In this document: one piece after another, positions 1 through 15,200 of the stretch
How the letters are laid out: every line of letters begins with the position of its first letter
How positions within the stretch are numbered: the first letter of the stretch is position 1
From: Panopea generosa
Taxonomy: Eukaryota > Mollusca > Bivalvia > Adapedonta > Hiatellidae
NCBI GenBank assembly: GCA_029582155.1
Contig: CM055905.1
Location: 6,326,062 to 6,390,061 of the forward strand
Length of the DNA: 64,000 nucleotides
Reading direction: 5' to 3'
Notes under the pieces: generated by a model
Seen by the model: only the letters and a program-made list of their open reading frames with translations
Databases searched by the model: none
Told to the model about the DNA's origin: nothing
Made by a program: the position numbers and the translations under genes

Positions 1-70
1 TTTTGCTATATGTTCCCTTTAAAATGCAAAAATATGTTGCTATATCACAATTTAAAAAAAAACAACTGAC

Positions 71-243
71 CGCTGACTGCAACATGTCGCGTAACATTTG
101 CACATAGTTGGGCTCTGCCCCACCTGCTGTACCAGCTCCCTGCTGTCCTGGAGTTGTGCCAGTTGATACCCGGGGTGCTGTTGGCTGTGCTGCTGCAGGC
201 TGTGGGCCACTTGGGGGTCTTGGAACTCCTATGGGTGGAGTTC
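71..243 (-). CDS. BAG6: BAG6 coding exon 18, last exon inside the window
   Basis: Pro/Ala/Thr-rich, ending AEPNYVQMLRDMLQSA before a gtcagt donor. Acceptor ttag. Coding sequence must continue left of position 1. Confidence 0.7.
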
Positions 244-3200
244 CTAACCTAAATCGCATTCCTGCTAGTATCAAAGTAGAAATACATGTATTGATGAATT
301 TTATATTAAACATAATTATCATTTAGGGAGAATATGTGAAGAAAAAATGCTTTAAATGTCTTAAAAATTAGAATTATTTTTAAAATGGATAAAAAGCATC
401 TCAATATCACTATAACATAAATAAAATCCGGATGGTTTGGTATGTCAAATCCACCAAAACATGATAAACTCATGTTTAAATTGGAGTGGTAATCTAGAAA
501 TGAAATCCCCATTCTAGAAATAGACAGAACTTGCACTAATATATTGCTTATAATAATCATCACACTGAACCAAAGCTTCAAGTGATCTATAAATATGTTT
601 TATACAAAAGGCAATGTACTTTATCTCACCTGGAATAAAGGGCATTTGTCCTGGGAACATTCCAGCCAGACCTGCAGGGGTACCTAGCTGTATATTTGCC
701 CTCGGTACACCGATTCTCACGCCACTTGTTGGGGCTGTGGGTCTTGGTTGTCCAGTGCTGCCACCTGGAGGAACCTGTACTGGGTCCTACAATTGTTGTT
801 AAAATTTTATGTTGCAATTATCAACAAACAAAGGTTTAAATAGAGGCATTCAACTAGCTATTGTGATATAAAAGAATCTTTCATATGGGTATTAGGTTCA
901 AACCCGATGTTCCAATGCTTTTATCAGAAATAGAGCTCTGAAATACACAATACAAATTTTATCAGTAAAGTTTGGACCTTTCTGAAATTCTTGCAGACTT
1001 TTCAAAACTTTGCTTGAAGGCATCTTGGACCTGCAGTAAAATCCAGTGTTTTAAGCCCCTGAAGATATTTACATTTTTCCTAGCAAATCCCTGGATATTT
1101 TCTAAGAATAGCTTGAAGTCATGTTAATCCTTTCAGTCTATTAACCTGGGACAAGATATCCTTATAGAGTATGTGAGGATGAGACCTGGGACAAGATATC
1201 CCTATAGAGTATGTGAAGAGGAGACCTGGGACAAGATATCCTTATAGAGTATGTAAGGATGAGACCTGGGACAAGATACCCTTATAGATGATGTGAGGAG
1301 GAGACCTGGGACAAGATATCCTTAAAGAGTATATGAGGATGAGACCTGGGACAAGATATCCTTATAGAGTATATGAGGATGAGACCTGGGACAAGATATC
1401 CTTATAGAGTATGTAAGGATGAGACGTGGGACAAGATATCCTTATAGAGTATGTGAGGAGGAGACCTGGAACAAGATATCCTTAAAGAGTATATGAGGAT
1501 GAGACCTGGGACAAGATATCCTTATAGAGTTTGTGAGGAGGAGACAGTCTGAAGGTAACAAGCATGGGACAGCCTGTACATGCGACCATGGCAGTGTACC
1601 TGCTTCACAGCACTAACTATGTACTGAAGGCCAGGCTTTAATAAATATCCATACCCTTTCCCAATTTGATTGATATTATTGTATCGTTTGGTTTATTATA
1701 TGCAACATGTTTGAAAATGTCATAATGTAATGCCAACAATATATTTTTATTGTTTGATTTTTGTCTCTGCTTGTTACTACATGTATATCATGTATATGCT
1801 AATACGCGCATGGTCATTTTGGTGGTGATTAACACTGCAGAGCTTGATCCCAATCACTTAAGCATAAGCCCGGCTAAAAATTGCTCACACGCAGCTAGAA
1901 GAAAGGTACATGTACACAATACAATAATACTAAGATCAGTATGATACCTGTAGTGCTTGTGGTAGAGGTGGTACCAGTAGACACTGTGGTTCCCTGCCCT
2001 GGTTGTCCTGGCTGTGCTGTAGTCAGCAGACCAGACATAAGGTTACTAACCATGTCTGCCAAGGCTGTGTCACTATTCTGTGGACAAACAATAATTTGAC
2101 AAAATAGTAAATCTGCTGCTGCTTTTTTTATTTTTTTTTTAATAATTAAATAATTAGTGTCTCTTTTATGCTAACAGATGATCAGTTAACTCAACTACTC
2201 TTTTCTGGTATACTGAAATAATTATTATTCAATCACACCCATTTCCCCACAAATAATTAATAACTTTCCAACTAGAACAGTGATGAGATTGTATCAGGGT
2301 TCATACAGGTAAGGACTAAAATTCAAGCACTTATCAAGCAAGTTCCTGCACAGCTATCCGAGGGGCTAGTCACAATATAATTATATATATTCTATATCCC
2401 TATATATAGTATAATAAAGTGTTTATTATACTATATATAAGGATATTGAATATATATATATATTGTAACTAGCCCAGCTGTCTCTCACAATAAAGATAAC
2501 TTAAACATATGAACAGCAACAAAAGGCCATAATAAATTAATTGCTAGATTATCATCCCCACCCGCCCCCTAATTTGCATGACGCCCCGACTCTTTTTATT
2601 TTCATATGTTTTAACCAAATTATTAGAAAAACATCAAAACTTAAAAAAAAAAATTAAATGAAATAAAAATTGGATGATAATCTTGAAATTAATTTATAAT
2701 ACCTAAATTATTTTATTTACAAGTTCTGTTAGTTTCACACAGCTTAGTACTCCCTCAGCCCTTAATGTTTCACATCAACTGTTGCATCCCATTATTTACC
2801 AATTTCTTTGTACTACACAAGTTTATCTTGTGCACATTTGCGAATTGTTGGCATGGATGTTCCATTTTTCTTGTGTTTCTCGCTCTTACCACTTTCTCTG
2901 GAGGCATTGTTATCCATTTATTACTACAATGTGCTTTTAGATAAAACATTGGGTTTCCCTAGATTATGTCACTAGTTCAGAACACAAGCAGCTTCTAAAC
3001 TGCATTCGATTCTGTTCTCTGTATTTTGGGGTTGTCAAAAGGGTATTATCAGCAATTTTTCTGCACGAGATATGGGAGAATTATTTATCAACTGTGTTAA
3101 GTTTATGCAAATGTTTGTTTAGACGACAACACACTGTATCTATTTTTAAAATTAGAACAGGTGCGCACTGGTTGTCAAATTGAGTAGCCTCCCTTCTCTT

Positions 3201-6200
3201 GCATATAGTAAACACGGAGTAAAATAATTGGCGAAGATGGAGATTTCATATTCTCCGTTACTATTTTTTTAAATTCAAACTCTTTTAAATTCAAGCACTT
3301 TTCAATGATTTTTGTTCATTTTCAAGCACTTTTCGCATTGAAATTAAAAATAAGCACTATTCAAGGATGTTTTTAAGAAATAAGCACTTCTCATCAATTT
3401 TGAGAGGTTGAAAATCAAGCACTTTTCAAATCTGTGCGAACCTTGTATATGATAGTGAGACGCAATGGTGTATATCAAACATCACAGAGACTGTGTTGAT
3501 AATCAGGTGCGCTATGACAGAGATAACAGAGCCCAGCTGTAGAACAGCATATTCAAATTCACTAACAATTAAATACAAATTTATTATTCAGTATCAAATA
3601 CTTAATTTAATAAACAGAAGAAATCTAAAAGCTTAGATTTAACAAAAAGATTTGAATGTCAAGAGAGGCAAGAGTCATATATGGCTTTTTAAGTATTACC
3701 TGCGGATTTGCCACATTTCTTGCGTGTCTTGTTAAGAAATGTCTGGATGAACACTGTAGGTACGGGTCAACGGAGTTCATCCCATGTGGTCCCCCAATAC
3801 CACTCATACCGGGGATCCCGGGCACAACAAAGGCTGCAGCTCTGGGTATGCCACCCAAAGTCTGGGTACCCGATGTGCTGCTAGGTGTGGGACGGGCGGT
3901 TGAGCTGCTGGTGGAGGTCTGAGTTCCAAACGCAGTTGTGGGTGTTGCTTAATAACATAATTTGGAATAAGACAATTGTACCATCACCACAGTCATAATA
4001 AAACTTATCATATTGACCAAATAACTAATAAAATACCTTTACATACATTTCAAAAACTGTAAAATTAACATCACTTACAATAGTTAATTAATGTGGCTCT
4101 GAAATTTACCAGACATTTCTTTATCCTTTCAATATATACAAGACGCCCATAGGCCTAAACGGCCAGGCCACCTGATTTTGTCAATAAAACATAAGCATTA
4201 ATTATCATGTCAGCAACAACATATCACAACAAAATCCATTCAAATGAGTCGATTCATTCATCAGAATTGTTTTTTTTCTCTTATATAGATTTAGTAAAGT
4301 AGGTCCCTACCCCATTAGCCAAACTGTGAGACCCAGGGACATGCAATTTATATAATTTATAAAGGACCCATATACGTCAATAATTATGCTCACCATTTGT
4401 TTCCCAGTGCTTTCTTTAGTATGAAGATTTCCCCTTATCTTGACTGTTTTGGCCCCAACCCCCAAGACCCTAGGGGGATGGAGACCATGAAATTCACAAT
4501 TTTTGATTCCTCTTTAGGTAACAAAGCTACATACAACATTTCATTATGATTGAGCTTACGTTTTTTGAGAAGTCGAAAATGTCGACTGTTTACAGACGCA
4601 CAATGACGGACAAAAGGCAATCGTAAAAGGTCCCTTGAGACAAATGTCTCAGGTGACCTAATAAAACAAGAGCAGACGCTCGTCTTCAATGTCAGTGATG
4701 TAAACTTTTTAAACATGATGGTGATTAGTTTTAAAAATTAATACTATTACTGAAAAAATATAATAGATAATACATGTAGTTAAAAAAAAATCATCCCCAA
4801 GCTAAAACAAAAACTTTAACCTAAGGTTTTAAAGCCCAAAGTATGGAACTTTAGGTGTTAAAGTTAGCTATATACATTGTTTCTATAACATAATATGAAT
4901 GTGCTTATGAAGTTTAGTCACTATAACATAAAGTTTGTTCAGAAACAGAGATAAAACTGAGCTAGCCATAAAACTTTAACCAGTTGACGACGACGACAAC
5001 AGTGCCAGTGTCAGGACAATATTTTTTTTTCTCTTCAAAATGACGAGCTAAAAAATGAATAACATTTCAATAAACCCCAAGATTAAAGTTGGTATCTAGA
5101 TTGCTTTTAGCAGATGGTATAAATCTTTTGCTCTTAAGTATATATATATACCTGTTATGTATGAATGACCTTAATTCCAACAAGGGAAATAAAATAATAA
5201 CTAAACAAGAAGTAAGCAGGCACCTGAAGTCTGTGTGCCGCTATTGGCTGGTGCCCCACCAACACTTGTAGTTGTCTGGGTACCAGATTCATTTCGAGGG
5301 GTGCTGGTTCTCACTAAACGAGGTCCCAGCCCCATCCGTAGCCCCATAGGAAGGGGCATGCCTGGACGAGGTATTCCCATTACTGGTATTGCCCCTGGCA
5401 GGAAACCAGCCAGGAGGTCCCTGTCCAATGTTAATCTGCATTCTCTGAGGTTGACCTTGACCACCTAAAAGGTCAAATATGGATTGTCCTTCACATTTAT
5501 ACCTAATTTAGCACAAACTAATACATATTTAAACTTTGACAAGGGCACTTTAGGGCAGACAAATTTTTTATAATTAGTTCACCTTAATACTTGCAATTTT
5601 TGAAGTATTGTCAATAATTATAATATAAACACAAATTATTTATAGACCAGAGTTATACCCCTACCAAAATTGAAACAAATAAATACAGAGTTTTAATATT
5701 ATACCAGTATCTGATTATAATTAATAAGAAAAGGTTAAAGTGAAGATATATTAAAATTACCATGAAAGCCTTTGAATAGTATATATAGTATATTTTAATA
5801 CCAAAGGGACATTCTTTTTTTTCTAATTTTTTTTTTTCCATTTTCATACACAATTCAGGTTGTATATGTCATATCCAGTTTTACTGGTGGAGGAAGACCA
5901 CAGACTGAGTAGAACCACTATCCTTCCTGCAAGTAACTGGCAAACTTTCTCAAATAAAGTTTATGGTCGAGGGGGACTCAAACCTACAATCTTTGCGGAG
6001 AGAGTCAAGTGATCTTGAGATGGCGCCTTAGACCACTCGGCCACTGGAGGACCGTCAAAGGGACATAATCAAGAAATAAATCCAGTTTTGGACATGTTAA
6101 CTTCGTGTGTGTTTTTCTAAGAACTAAAGGCTCTCTGCCAAATAGTCCTAAATGTTAATGAGGTACAGTGTTGGTTTGATAAAACTGTTTTTCCTTGCAT

Positions 6201-9200
6201 TCTGCCTTTAACAAACTATTCTCTATCTTTTAAATGGTCCTCTGAAACCAAGTGGTCTAAGCTACCGTCTCAGATCAATAACCTCTCATCGCTAACGTCA
6301 TTCCACTCGCTCTAAAAAATTTTGTTAAAAAAAATTGCCAGTTACTTGCGGAAGGATGGTGGCTCTACCCAGATTCACTTCTAAGGTCTTCCTCCATCAA
6401 TTAAACTGGACATACCATATGTAATCTGTAATGTGTTGGAAATGACATTAAACCCATTCTACGTTTTAAGTCTCTGGTAGAATCTATAAACATATACATA
6501 ATTTTATATATATTGTGGGTTACACTTAAGGCAGTATGAATTATACATTTCAATATGATATTACGAAATTTAATATCTATGTGTGTAGTACCAAGCCAGT
6601 GCAGGAAGAATTAAATACAATATGGGTGTTTTACCTGTCTGTTGTACAATCTGCTGGACCAGATCTTGGATGAAGTTTGATGGCAGCCCTGCCATACCTG
6701 GTACACCTCCCAGACCGCCAATCTGTATCCCGGGTCCCTGAGCTTGGGGCTGGCCCTGCGGTCCCGGTGGCTGTACTCCCGGTTGTGATTGAGTGGGAGC
6801 TGTTCCAGCTCTACCCTCTATTCAATACAGGAGACAGTTTTTATATATGTTTATATATATGTATCTCACAAAATGGAGTATCACTACAACTTGATAATAT
6901 CGCTTCTATCATCCTCAGTGGATGTAAAGGATTAAAATGAAAGCATTCAGAAGTGTACGAGACAAGAATTGTCACAGAATTCAATATCAGAATGTTTCAT
7001 GGGTATAAGGTGGAGATAAGGATATTCAAATCTGATTTTTCACTGTTTTTAATTGTACCGGCACTTTCCATCAGCTATAATAATTTCTTTGAGCTTGATT
7101 GCAAAGTACATGTAAGCTCAGAGCTTTGGCTGATCACTTTTGTGGGCCCAATAACTGGATCATAACCGGTACTAATTGTTGTTTTTGAGGTGTCGAGTCT
7201 GGGATCAAACCTGAGACCTCTGGCATGAGAAGTTACCACCTTCTCCATAATACAATCTTTACTTTTTTACCAAGGAAGAAAAGCAACATAATTTATCAGA
7301 GCATACCTTACAGGTAGTGTGCTCTGTAGAAATGAGACTCAATTTACATTCTTGCCTCTCTTTTTTATCGTTTTGCTTTTTGCTAAAAAAATAAGTCAGT
7401 ATATTTATTAGTTGTGTATAGTTTACATACACAGCAGTACATTAATTTGTTTAACCAGCCATCCCAATGTTGTACAAAAATTATCTTTCTATAGATTGTC
7501 TACCTGTGTTTGGTGTTGCTCCACTACCAGGTTGCTCTGTTGTCGTGACAACCTGGGCCGATATACTATTCACAGTCATGCTGTCAGGCCCCATTTCTAC
7601 GAATACATAAGGGCTCTCGGGGGTGCCATTCCCTTGCCTCATTCCGGGGCCAATCACATTCTGTAGCCCAGCTGTCATCTCTTCTGCTATTCTGTCTACA
7701 TCTTCATCAGTCATGATTCCATCATGCTGGGCACCAGCCATACTTTCATTGGCTGTTGCTGGCTGTGTCCCAGTCTCTGTAGTGGTAGGCAATGGGCCAG
7801 TACTGGTACCCATGCTTGCAGTGGTAGTTGTGCTGGTACCTGTCCCGGCAGTTGATCCGGGAACTGAAATCTGTGTTTAGGAATACTGCACGTTAAAGAA
7901 ATTGGAGCAGACTTTGCATTCAAGTAAATTACTAGATGTTTCAGTGTATAGATCTACACTTCAGTGCGCATAATTCAAACCACTATTTTTTCTTTTGCTT
8001 TTATAAATTCGATTTTAGTGGTGTTTAAATATATAAAACACGTATCAGGATATCACTCTTCTTTAGTGATAAATAAAAATTTTCGCATTTGGAAATTGGT
8101 CTATTAAAACAAAATTTAATTTTAATCAAGCTGTTCCAAACATAATCGTGAATTTTCAATAATTTTTAAATTGTTCAGCTGACCATCAAGAAAGGTCATA
8201 CTTAATGCAGCAATTTCGATTGGACAGCAAAGCTGTTCATTATTCCAGTATATCTAGTTTGCAATGTGTGTGTTTTTTTTCTTGTTTTTGGGGTACAGAA
8301 AAAGAATATACAAAATTCTTATATAACTTTATTTCATACTATTATAGTATTTTCGGTTTAATTTTTGAAATTTTAAAACTTTCTCTAGATATTCAAACAT
8401 CTTTATTTTACACTTATCTATTTTATTTCGATTATAAATCATGATTTTACAACTTATAAAAATCATGCTTGAAGTCTGCCTGGGTAGAACCAGTACTAAG
8501 CAAATGCGGAAAAAGTGTTGCTTATGGACACCACACATAGCAATTGTGGAGAATCAAACCCATGACCCTCCAATCATGGGGCAAATGCTCTTCCACTGGA
8601 TCACACGCTTGCAAACATATTTAAAGATTATAAACCTTTATATACTATCAAATGAAAAATATAAAATTACAAAATATTTCATTCAGTGTTTAACGTAAAC
8701 TCCATAGATGTGTTATGTTTTAATCTTACTGGATCAGTTGCTGCAGATGTGGCTCGATTTGGCCCAAATTGGCGGCGAATCAATCTTGGACTGCCTCCAA
8801 TCTGTATCTGAGCCTACAGTATTATAGCAACATCAAATTACAGTAAAATATATCTGAGCCTACAGTATTATAGCAACATCAAATTATGGTAAAATATATC
8901 TGAACCTACAGTATTATGGCAACATCAAACTATGGTAAAATATGTCTGAACCTACATTATGATAGCAACATCAAATCATAATAAAATATATCTGAGCCTA
9001 CAGTATTATAGCAACATCAAATTATAATAAAATATATCTGAGCCTACAGTATTATACCAACATCAAATCATAATAACATATATCTGAGCCTACAGTATTA
9101 AAGCAACATCAAATTACAGTAAAGTATATCTGAACCTACAGTATTATAGCAACATCAAATTATGGTAAAATATATCTGAACCTACAGTATTATAGCAACA

Positions 9201-12200
9201 TCAAATCATAATAAAATATATCTGAGCCTACAGTATTATAGCAACATCAAACTACAGAAAAATATATCTGAGCCTACAGTATTATACCAACATCAAATGA
9301 TAATAACATATATCTGAGCCTACAGTATTATAGCAACATCAAATTACAGTAAAGTATATCTGAGCCTACAGTATTATAGCAACATCAAATTATGGTAAAA
9401 TATATCTGGACCTACAGTATTATAGCAACATCAAACTATAATAAATATATCTGAACCTACAGTATTATAGCAACATCAAATCATAATAAAATATATCTGA
9501 GCCTACAGTATTATAGCAACATCGAACTACAGTAAAATATATCTGAGCCTATAGTATTATAGTAACATCAAACTACAGTAAAATAAATTTGAGCCTACAG
9601 TATTATAGCAACATCAAATTACTGTAAAATATATCTGAGCCTACAGTATTATAGCAACATCAAACTATTGTAAAATATGTCTGAACCTACAGTATTATAG
9701 CAACATCAAATTATGGTAAAATTTATGAGCCTGCAGTTTTATAACAAAATCAAATTACGGTAAAATATATCTGAGCCTACAGTATTAAAGCAACATTAAA
9801 TTACTGTAAAATATATCTGAGCCTACAGTATTATAGCAACATCAAATTATAGTAAAATATATCTGAACCTACAGTATTATAGCAACATCAAACTATTGTA
9901 AAAAATGTCTGAACCTACACTATTATAGCAACATCAAATTATGGTAAAATATATGAGACTGCAGTTTTATAACAAAATCAAATTACGGTAAAATATATCT
10001 GAGCCTACAGTATTATAGCAACATCAAATTATTGTAAAATATATCTGAGCCTACAGTATTATAGCAACATCAAATTATTGTAAAATATATCTGAGCCTAC
10101 AGTATTATAGCAACATCAAATTATAGTAAAATAAATCTGACCCTACAGTATTATAGCAACATCGAACTACAGTAAAATATATCTGAGCCTATAGTATTAT
10201 AGTAACATCAAACTACAGTAAAATAAATTTGAGCCTACAGTATTATAGCAACATCAAATTACTGTAAAATATATCTGAGCCTACAGTATTATACCAACAT
10301 CAAATTACAGTAAAATATATCTGAGCCTACAGTATTATAGCAACATCAACTAATTGTAAAATAAATCTGAGTCTACAGTATTATAGCAACTTCAAATTAC
10401 AGTAAAATAAATCTGACCCTACAGTATTATAGCAACATCGAACTACAGTAAAATATATCTGAGCCTATAGTATTATAGTAACATCAAACTACAGTAAAAT
10501 AAATTTGAGCCTACAGTATTATAGCAACATCAAATTACTGTAAAATATATCTGAGCCTACAGTATTATACCAACATCAAATTACAGTAAAATATATCTGA
10601 GCCTACAGTATTATAGCAACATCAACTAATTGTAAAATAAATCTGAGTCTACAGTATTATAGCAACTTCAAATTACAGTAAAAAAAATCTGAGCCTACAG
10701 TATTATAGCAACATCAAATTATGGTAAAATATATGAGCCTACAGTATTATAACAAAATCAAATGACGGTAAAATATATCTGAGCCTACAGTTTTATAGCA
10801 ACATCAAATTACTGTAAAATAAATCTGAGCCTACAGTATTATAGCAACATCAAACTACAGTAAAATATATCTGAGCCTACAGTATTATAGCAACATCAAA
10901 TTATGGTAAAATATATCTGAGCCTACAGTATTATAGCAACATCAAATTACGGTAAAATATATCTGAGCCTACAGTTTTATAGCAACATCAAATTACTGTA
11001 AAATAAATCTGAGCCTACAGTATTATAGCAACATCAAACTACAGTAAAATATATCTGAGCCTACAGTATTATAGCAACATCAAATAACAGTAAAATATAT
11101 CTGAGCCTACAGTATTATAGCAACATCAAATTACAGTAAAATATATCTGAGCCTACAGTATTATAGTAACATCAACTAACTGGAAAATAAATCTGAGTCT
11201 ACAGTATTATAGCAACTTCAAATTACGATAAAATAAATCTGAGCCTACAGTATTATAGCAACATCAAATTATGGTAAAATATATCTGAGCCTACAGTATT
11301 ATAGCAACATTGAACTACAGTAAAATATATCTGAGCCTACAGTATTATAGAAACATCAAATAACTGTAAAATAAATCTGAGCCTACAGTATTATACATGT
11401 ATCAACATCAAACTACAGTAAAATAAATCTGAGTCTAGTTTTATAGCAACTTCAAATTACGGTAAAATAAATCTGAGCCTACAGTATTATAGAAACATCA
11501 AATAACTGTAAAATAAATCTGAGCCTACAGTATTATAGCAACATCAAATTATGGTAAAATATATCTGAGCCTACAGCATTATACATGTAGCAACATCAAA
11601 CTACAATAAAATAAATCTGAGTCTAGTTTTATAGCAACTTCAAATTACAGTAAAATAAATCTGAGCCTACAGTATTATAGCAACATCAAATAATGGTAAA
11701 ATATATCTGAGCCTACAGTATTATACATGTAGCAACATCAAACTACAGTAAAATAAATCTGAGTCTAGTTTTATAGCAACTTTAAATTACGGTAAAATAA
11801 ATCTGAACCTACAGTATTATAGCAACATCAAATAATGGTAAAATATATCTGAGCCTACAGTATTATAAATGTAGCAACATCAAACAACAGTAAAATATAT
11901 CTGAGTCTACAGTTTTATAGCAACTTCAAATTACGGTAAAATAAATCTGAGCCTACAGTATTATAGCAACATCAAATAATGGTAAAATAAATCTGAGTCT
12001 ACAGTATTATACATGTAGCAACATTAATCTACAGTAAAATAAACCTGAGCCTACAGTATTATACATGTAGCAACATCAAACTATGGTAAAATATATCTGA
12101 GCCTACAGTATTATAGCAACATCAAACTACAGTTAAATATATCTGAGCCTACAGTATTATAGCAACATCAAACTACATTAAAATATATCTGAGCCTACAG

Positions 12201-15200
12201 TTTTATAGCAACATCAAACTACAGTAAAATATATCTGAGCCTACAGTATTATAGCAACATCAAACTACAGTAAAATATATCTGAGCCTACAGTATTATAG
12301 CAACATCAAACTACAATAAAATATATCTGAGCCTACAGTATTACAGCACATCAAACTACAGTAAAATATATCTACACACCTGTACTGGTATGGTCTGTTG
12401 TATGATTGCCCCATGTGGATGAGCTATTGCAAGTGTGACATACAACTGTCTGGGTCGCGCCTGACTTAGATCCACCATCAGGTCACTGAGTGCATGGTAG
12501 CAGTGACTTACGGCATGCATCGCCTCGGATACAGTGTTACACACACGCTGGGCATCACGTTGCTCCTGGATATACAGAGTGAGGTTAAGTTTAAACTGTT
12601 TATTTTACACTGATTGTGAAACAAAGTTTTAAATACATTGTACAAATCACTTTTTTCATGAGCAGAAAGAAAAAGAGTCCATTGAATTTTTGGCTGGACT
12701 ACAGAACACCAAGTTCTATGGGGATCACCACCTCTATCAGTCTCAATACACAGTTACGTCTCTTTATTTGCCATGGTAACATGATTCTTATGCTTAAAAA
12801 ACGTTCTTTGTAATTTAGTTTGAAATATTTCCAAAATGGTTCATAAGGGCCATGATTTCTTGCTACAGATGAGGAGAGTAAAAGCTGAGATAGCACAATA
12901 CTGCAATATGACATACTGGTGTTAAAAAAGTGACTTTTATAGGATTTAATTAATGGATGTATTTATGAGCATTTCAGGACTTAAATAAATAGGGGTGACA
13001 CTGCACTGTTTTTAAAAACAATAACAATGAAGCTAGGTCAATCTACCAATTATTATGCATTTTATTTTTATGTGATGATAAATTCCTTCTATGTGGAAAG
13101 AAATTAAACAAAAGTGAATTTTTTTTTAACGTGGAAATCCTGAAATATAATTTATTATTTTATATTGAACAAAGAACAAAATTCAGCTGTGTAGTGAGAG
13201 TTATATCACCAAAGAAGCTGTCCTACTGATACTGTAACATGTGCAGTAGCAAGTAACCTACAAACCACCATATCTTGACAATTTGTTCTGCAAACAATCC
13301 TCTACTACATGTATTTTATATATATATATTAATATAATACATTGTTTTTAACTGTTTTAAAAAATAATTCCCGTAATATGAACAATTACAAATTTTCCGT
13401 GTTTTTTTAATATTTTTTATTTATTTCCTTTTGGAGATGGCTGGAGCATAAAAACCTGAAAAGTGGCCATAACTCCTAATTAGCATGACGCTGACAAATA
13501 TCGTACTTGTTAAATAACTAGACTAACACGAAATTAGCTATATAGACCCATTCAGAATGTGTTAATCAGACACATTTCTTTGTACCTTGGACAGACAAAC
13601 AGATGGATGGCTGGACATTGGTAACACTTAATGTCCATCACCATTCTTCAAATGGAGGAGAAGGAAATAACAATAACCCTGCATGTTATACTTACATTTT
13701 GTCCCAACTCTGCATCTGCTTGTACAATTTCAGTGAATCTCTCCATGTGTGGCTGCAAACGTCTGTTTAACTCGTTTACTTCTGCCAGAACCTCTCCTAG
13801 TGCACTTATGTTTGGACGTCTGAAATTAAACAGTAACTAACACTAATTCAAGTGATTAATCTCAGGTGTAACTTTTAAATCTTTGTGCTTTGACCTAAAA
13901 TCTCCCACCACTGTATATGTGGGGAAGTAGTCAGTGATTTGCAGAGATAAGGTGTGTCTAAGATGGATTAATAGCCTACAGTAACAGGAAGAATGAGAAG
14001 GTGCACTGAGTGCCTTTATATAACTGAAATATTGTTAAAAACAATTATGGATAAGGCCATTCTCAATAAAGAGTTTGTCGATCATGCTCCTACCAACCCA
14101 CTCCAATTGCAGCTACCCAAACTTTTTTATTGACTTTGAAAGAGTTGATTTTTATTTCGACTTCTGGCCATTGCTTTTTCAAAACTGACATAAAAAATAA
14201 AAATCTGGCAACAAAATAAATTTAGCTACTAACCTACTCATATGAAAAAAACTGGGTTGGAGCACAGCAAACATTTTTTTAAGGATTAGCTCTAGCTCAA
14301 CTTACATTAAACCTACCAATATCTACTTTATATTGATTGTGAAACATGTTTTACAACTTTTACAAATCTCACTTGATGTCTTCCTGGGTGAAACCAGCAC
14401 TAAGCATATGCAGATTAAGTGTCTTGTTCAAGGACACAAGACATGACTATTATCATGATCCTTCAAATCCAGGGTTCCATACTGAACCATGAGTTCCGCA
14501 TGATAGGTCAAGTTTGCAGTCGTCAAAATAATTCAGTAGTGTTCAGTCCAATGCAACCTCATGTCGTGGCAATACTTACACAGGACCCGGTCTTGCACCT
14601 GGTTGTTGGCTACCTATTACTTTGTGTTCCTTCATTTGATTGGCTGGATGGGGCTGATTCTGTGCTCTCATTGGATGCTGTACTGCTCCCTGATTCAGTC
14701 TGTGTGGACCCCGTATCTGAGGAGGCCTCATTGGACTGGTTTTCTGACTTGGCTTGACTGGAACTTGGAACTTCTAAGGACAAAGCAGCGAAAACAGAGA
14801 ATAATATATGCATAGGCTGCCAGATACCATTAGAGATATCAATTTGTACATGTAGTTCACTCACTAACATTCATATTTGCCTCCAATCCTGGTTTCCAAT
14901 CTCCACTGTAAACAATGCAATTCACTGGGAGTGCATGCACATCTTCAACAAAATTGTCAACCTTCTATGGTCTAATCTTAGAAACTACATTTATGCATAA
15001 CAAATATAAAAGATATATTTATCAAATTATTTTTTTCAGTTCTGACCAAGTTACAGATTTGAAACTGGTAAAGAAATAATGAAATGAGTTTTTCCACCGT
15101 AATCGACTACACTATTGTTTGAAGCATGCCCAATAATGACAATCTTTCAATTCTCAGTTAACTAAAATCAAATTCATTTTTTTACTGTAATTTCTATAGA

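Noticed and set aside
5235-5468. Plus-strand Pro/Arg-rich open frame and similar plus-strand frames at 614-802, 3656-3922, 7623-7880 and 19803-20066
   Set aside because: They are antisense shadows of BAG6 exons. The minus strand gives the conserved protein with splice sites.
8808-12379. CRISPR-like array of regularly spaced repeats
   Set aside because: Units abut without unique spacers, vary continuously, and lie in an intron of a eukaryotic gene. It is a minisatellite.
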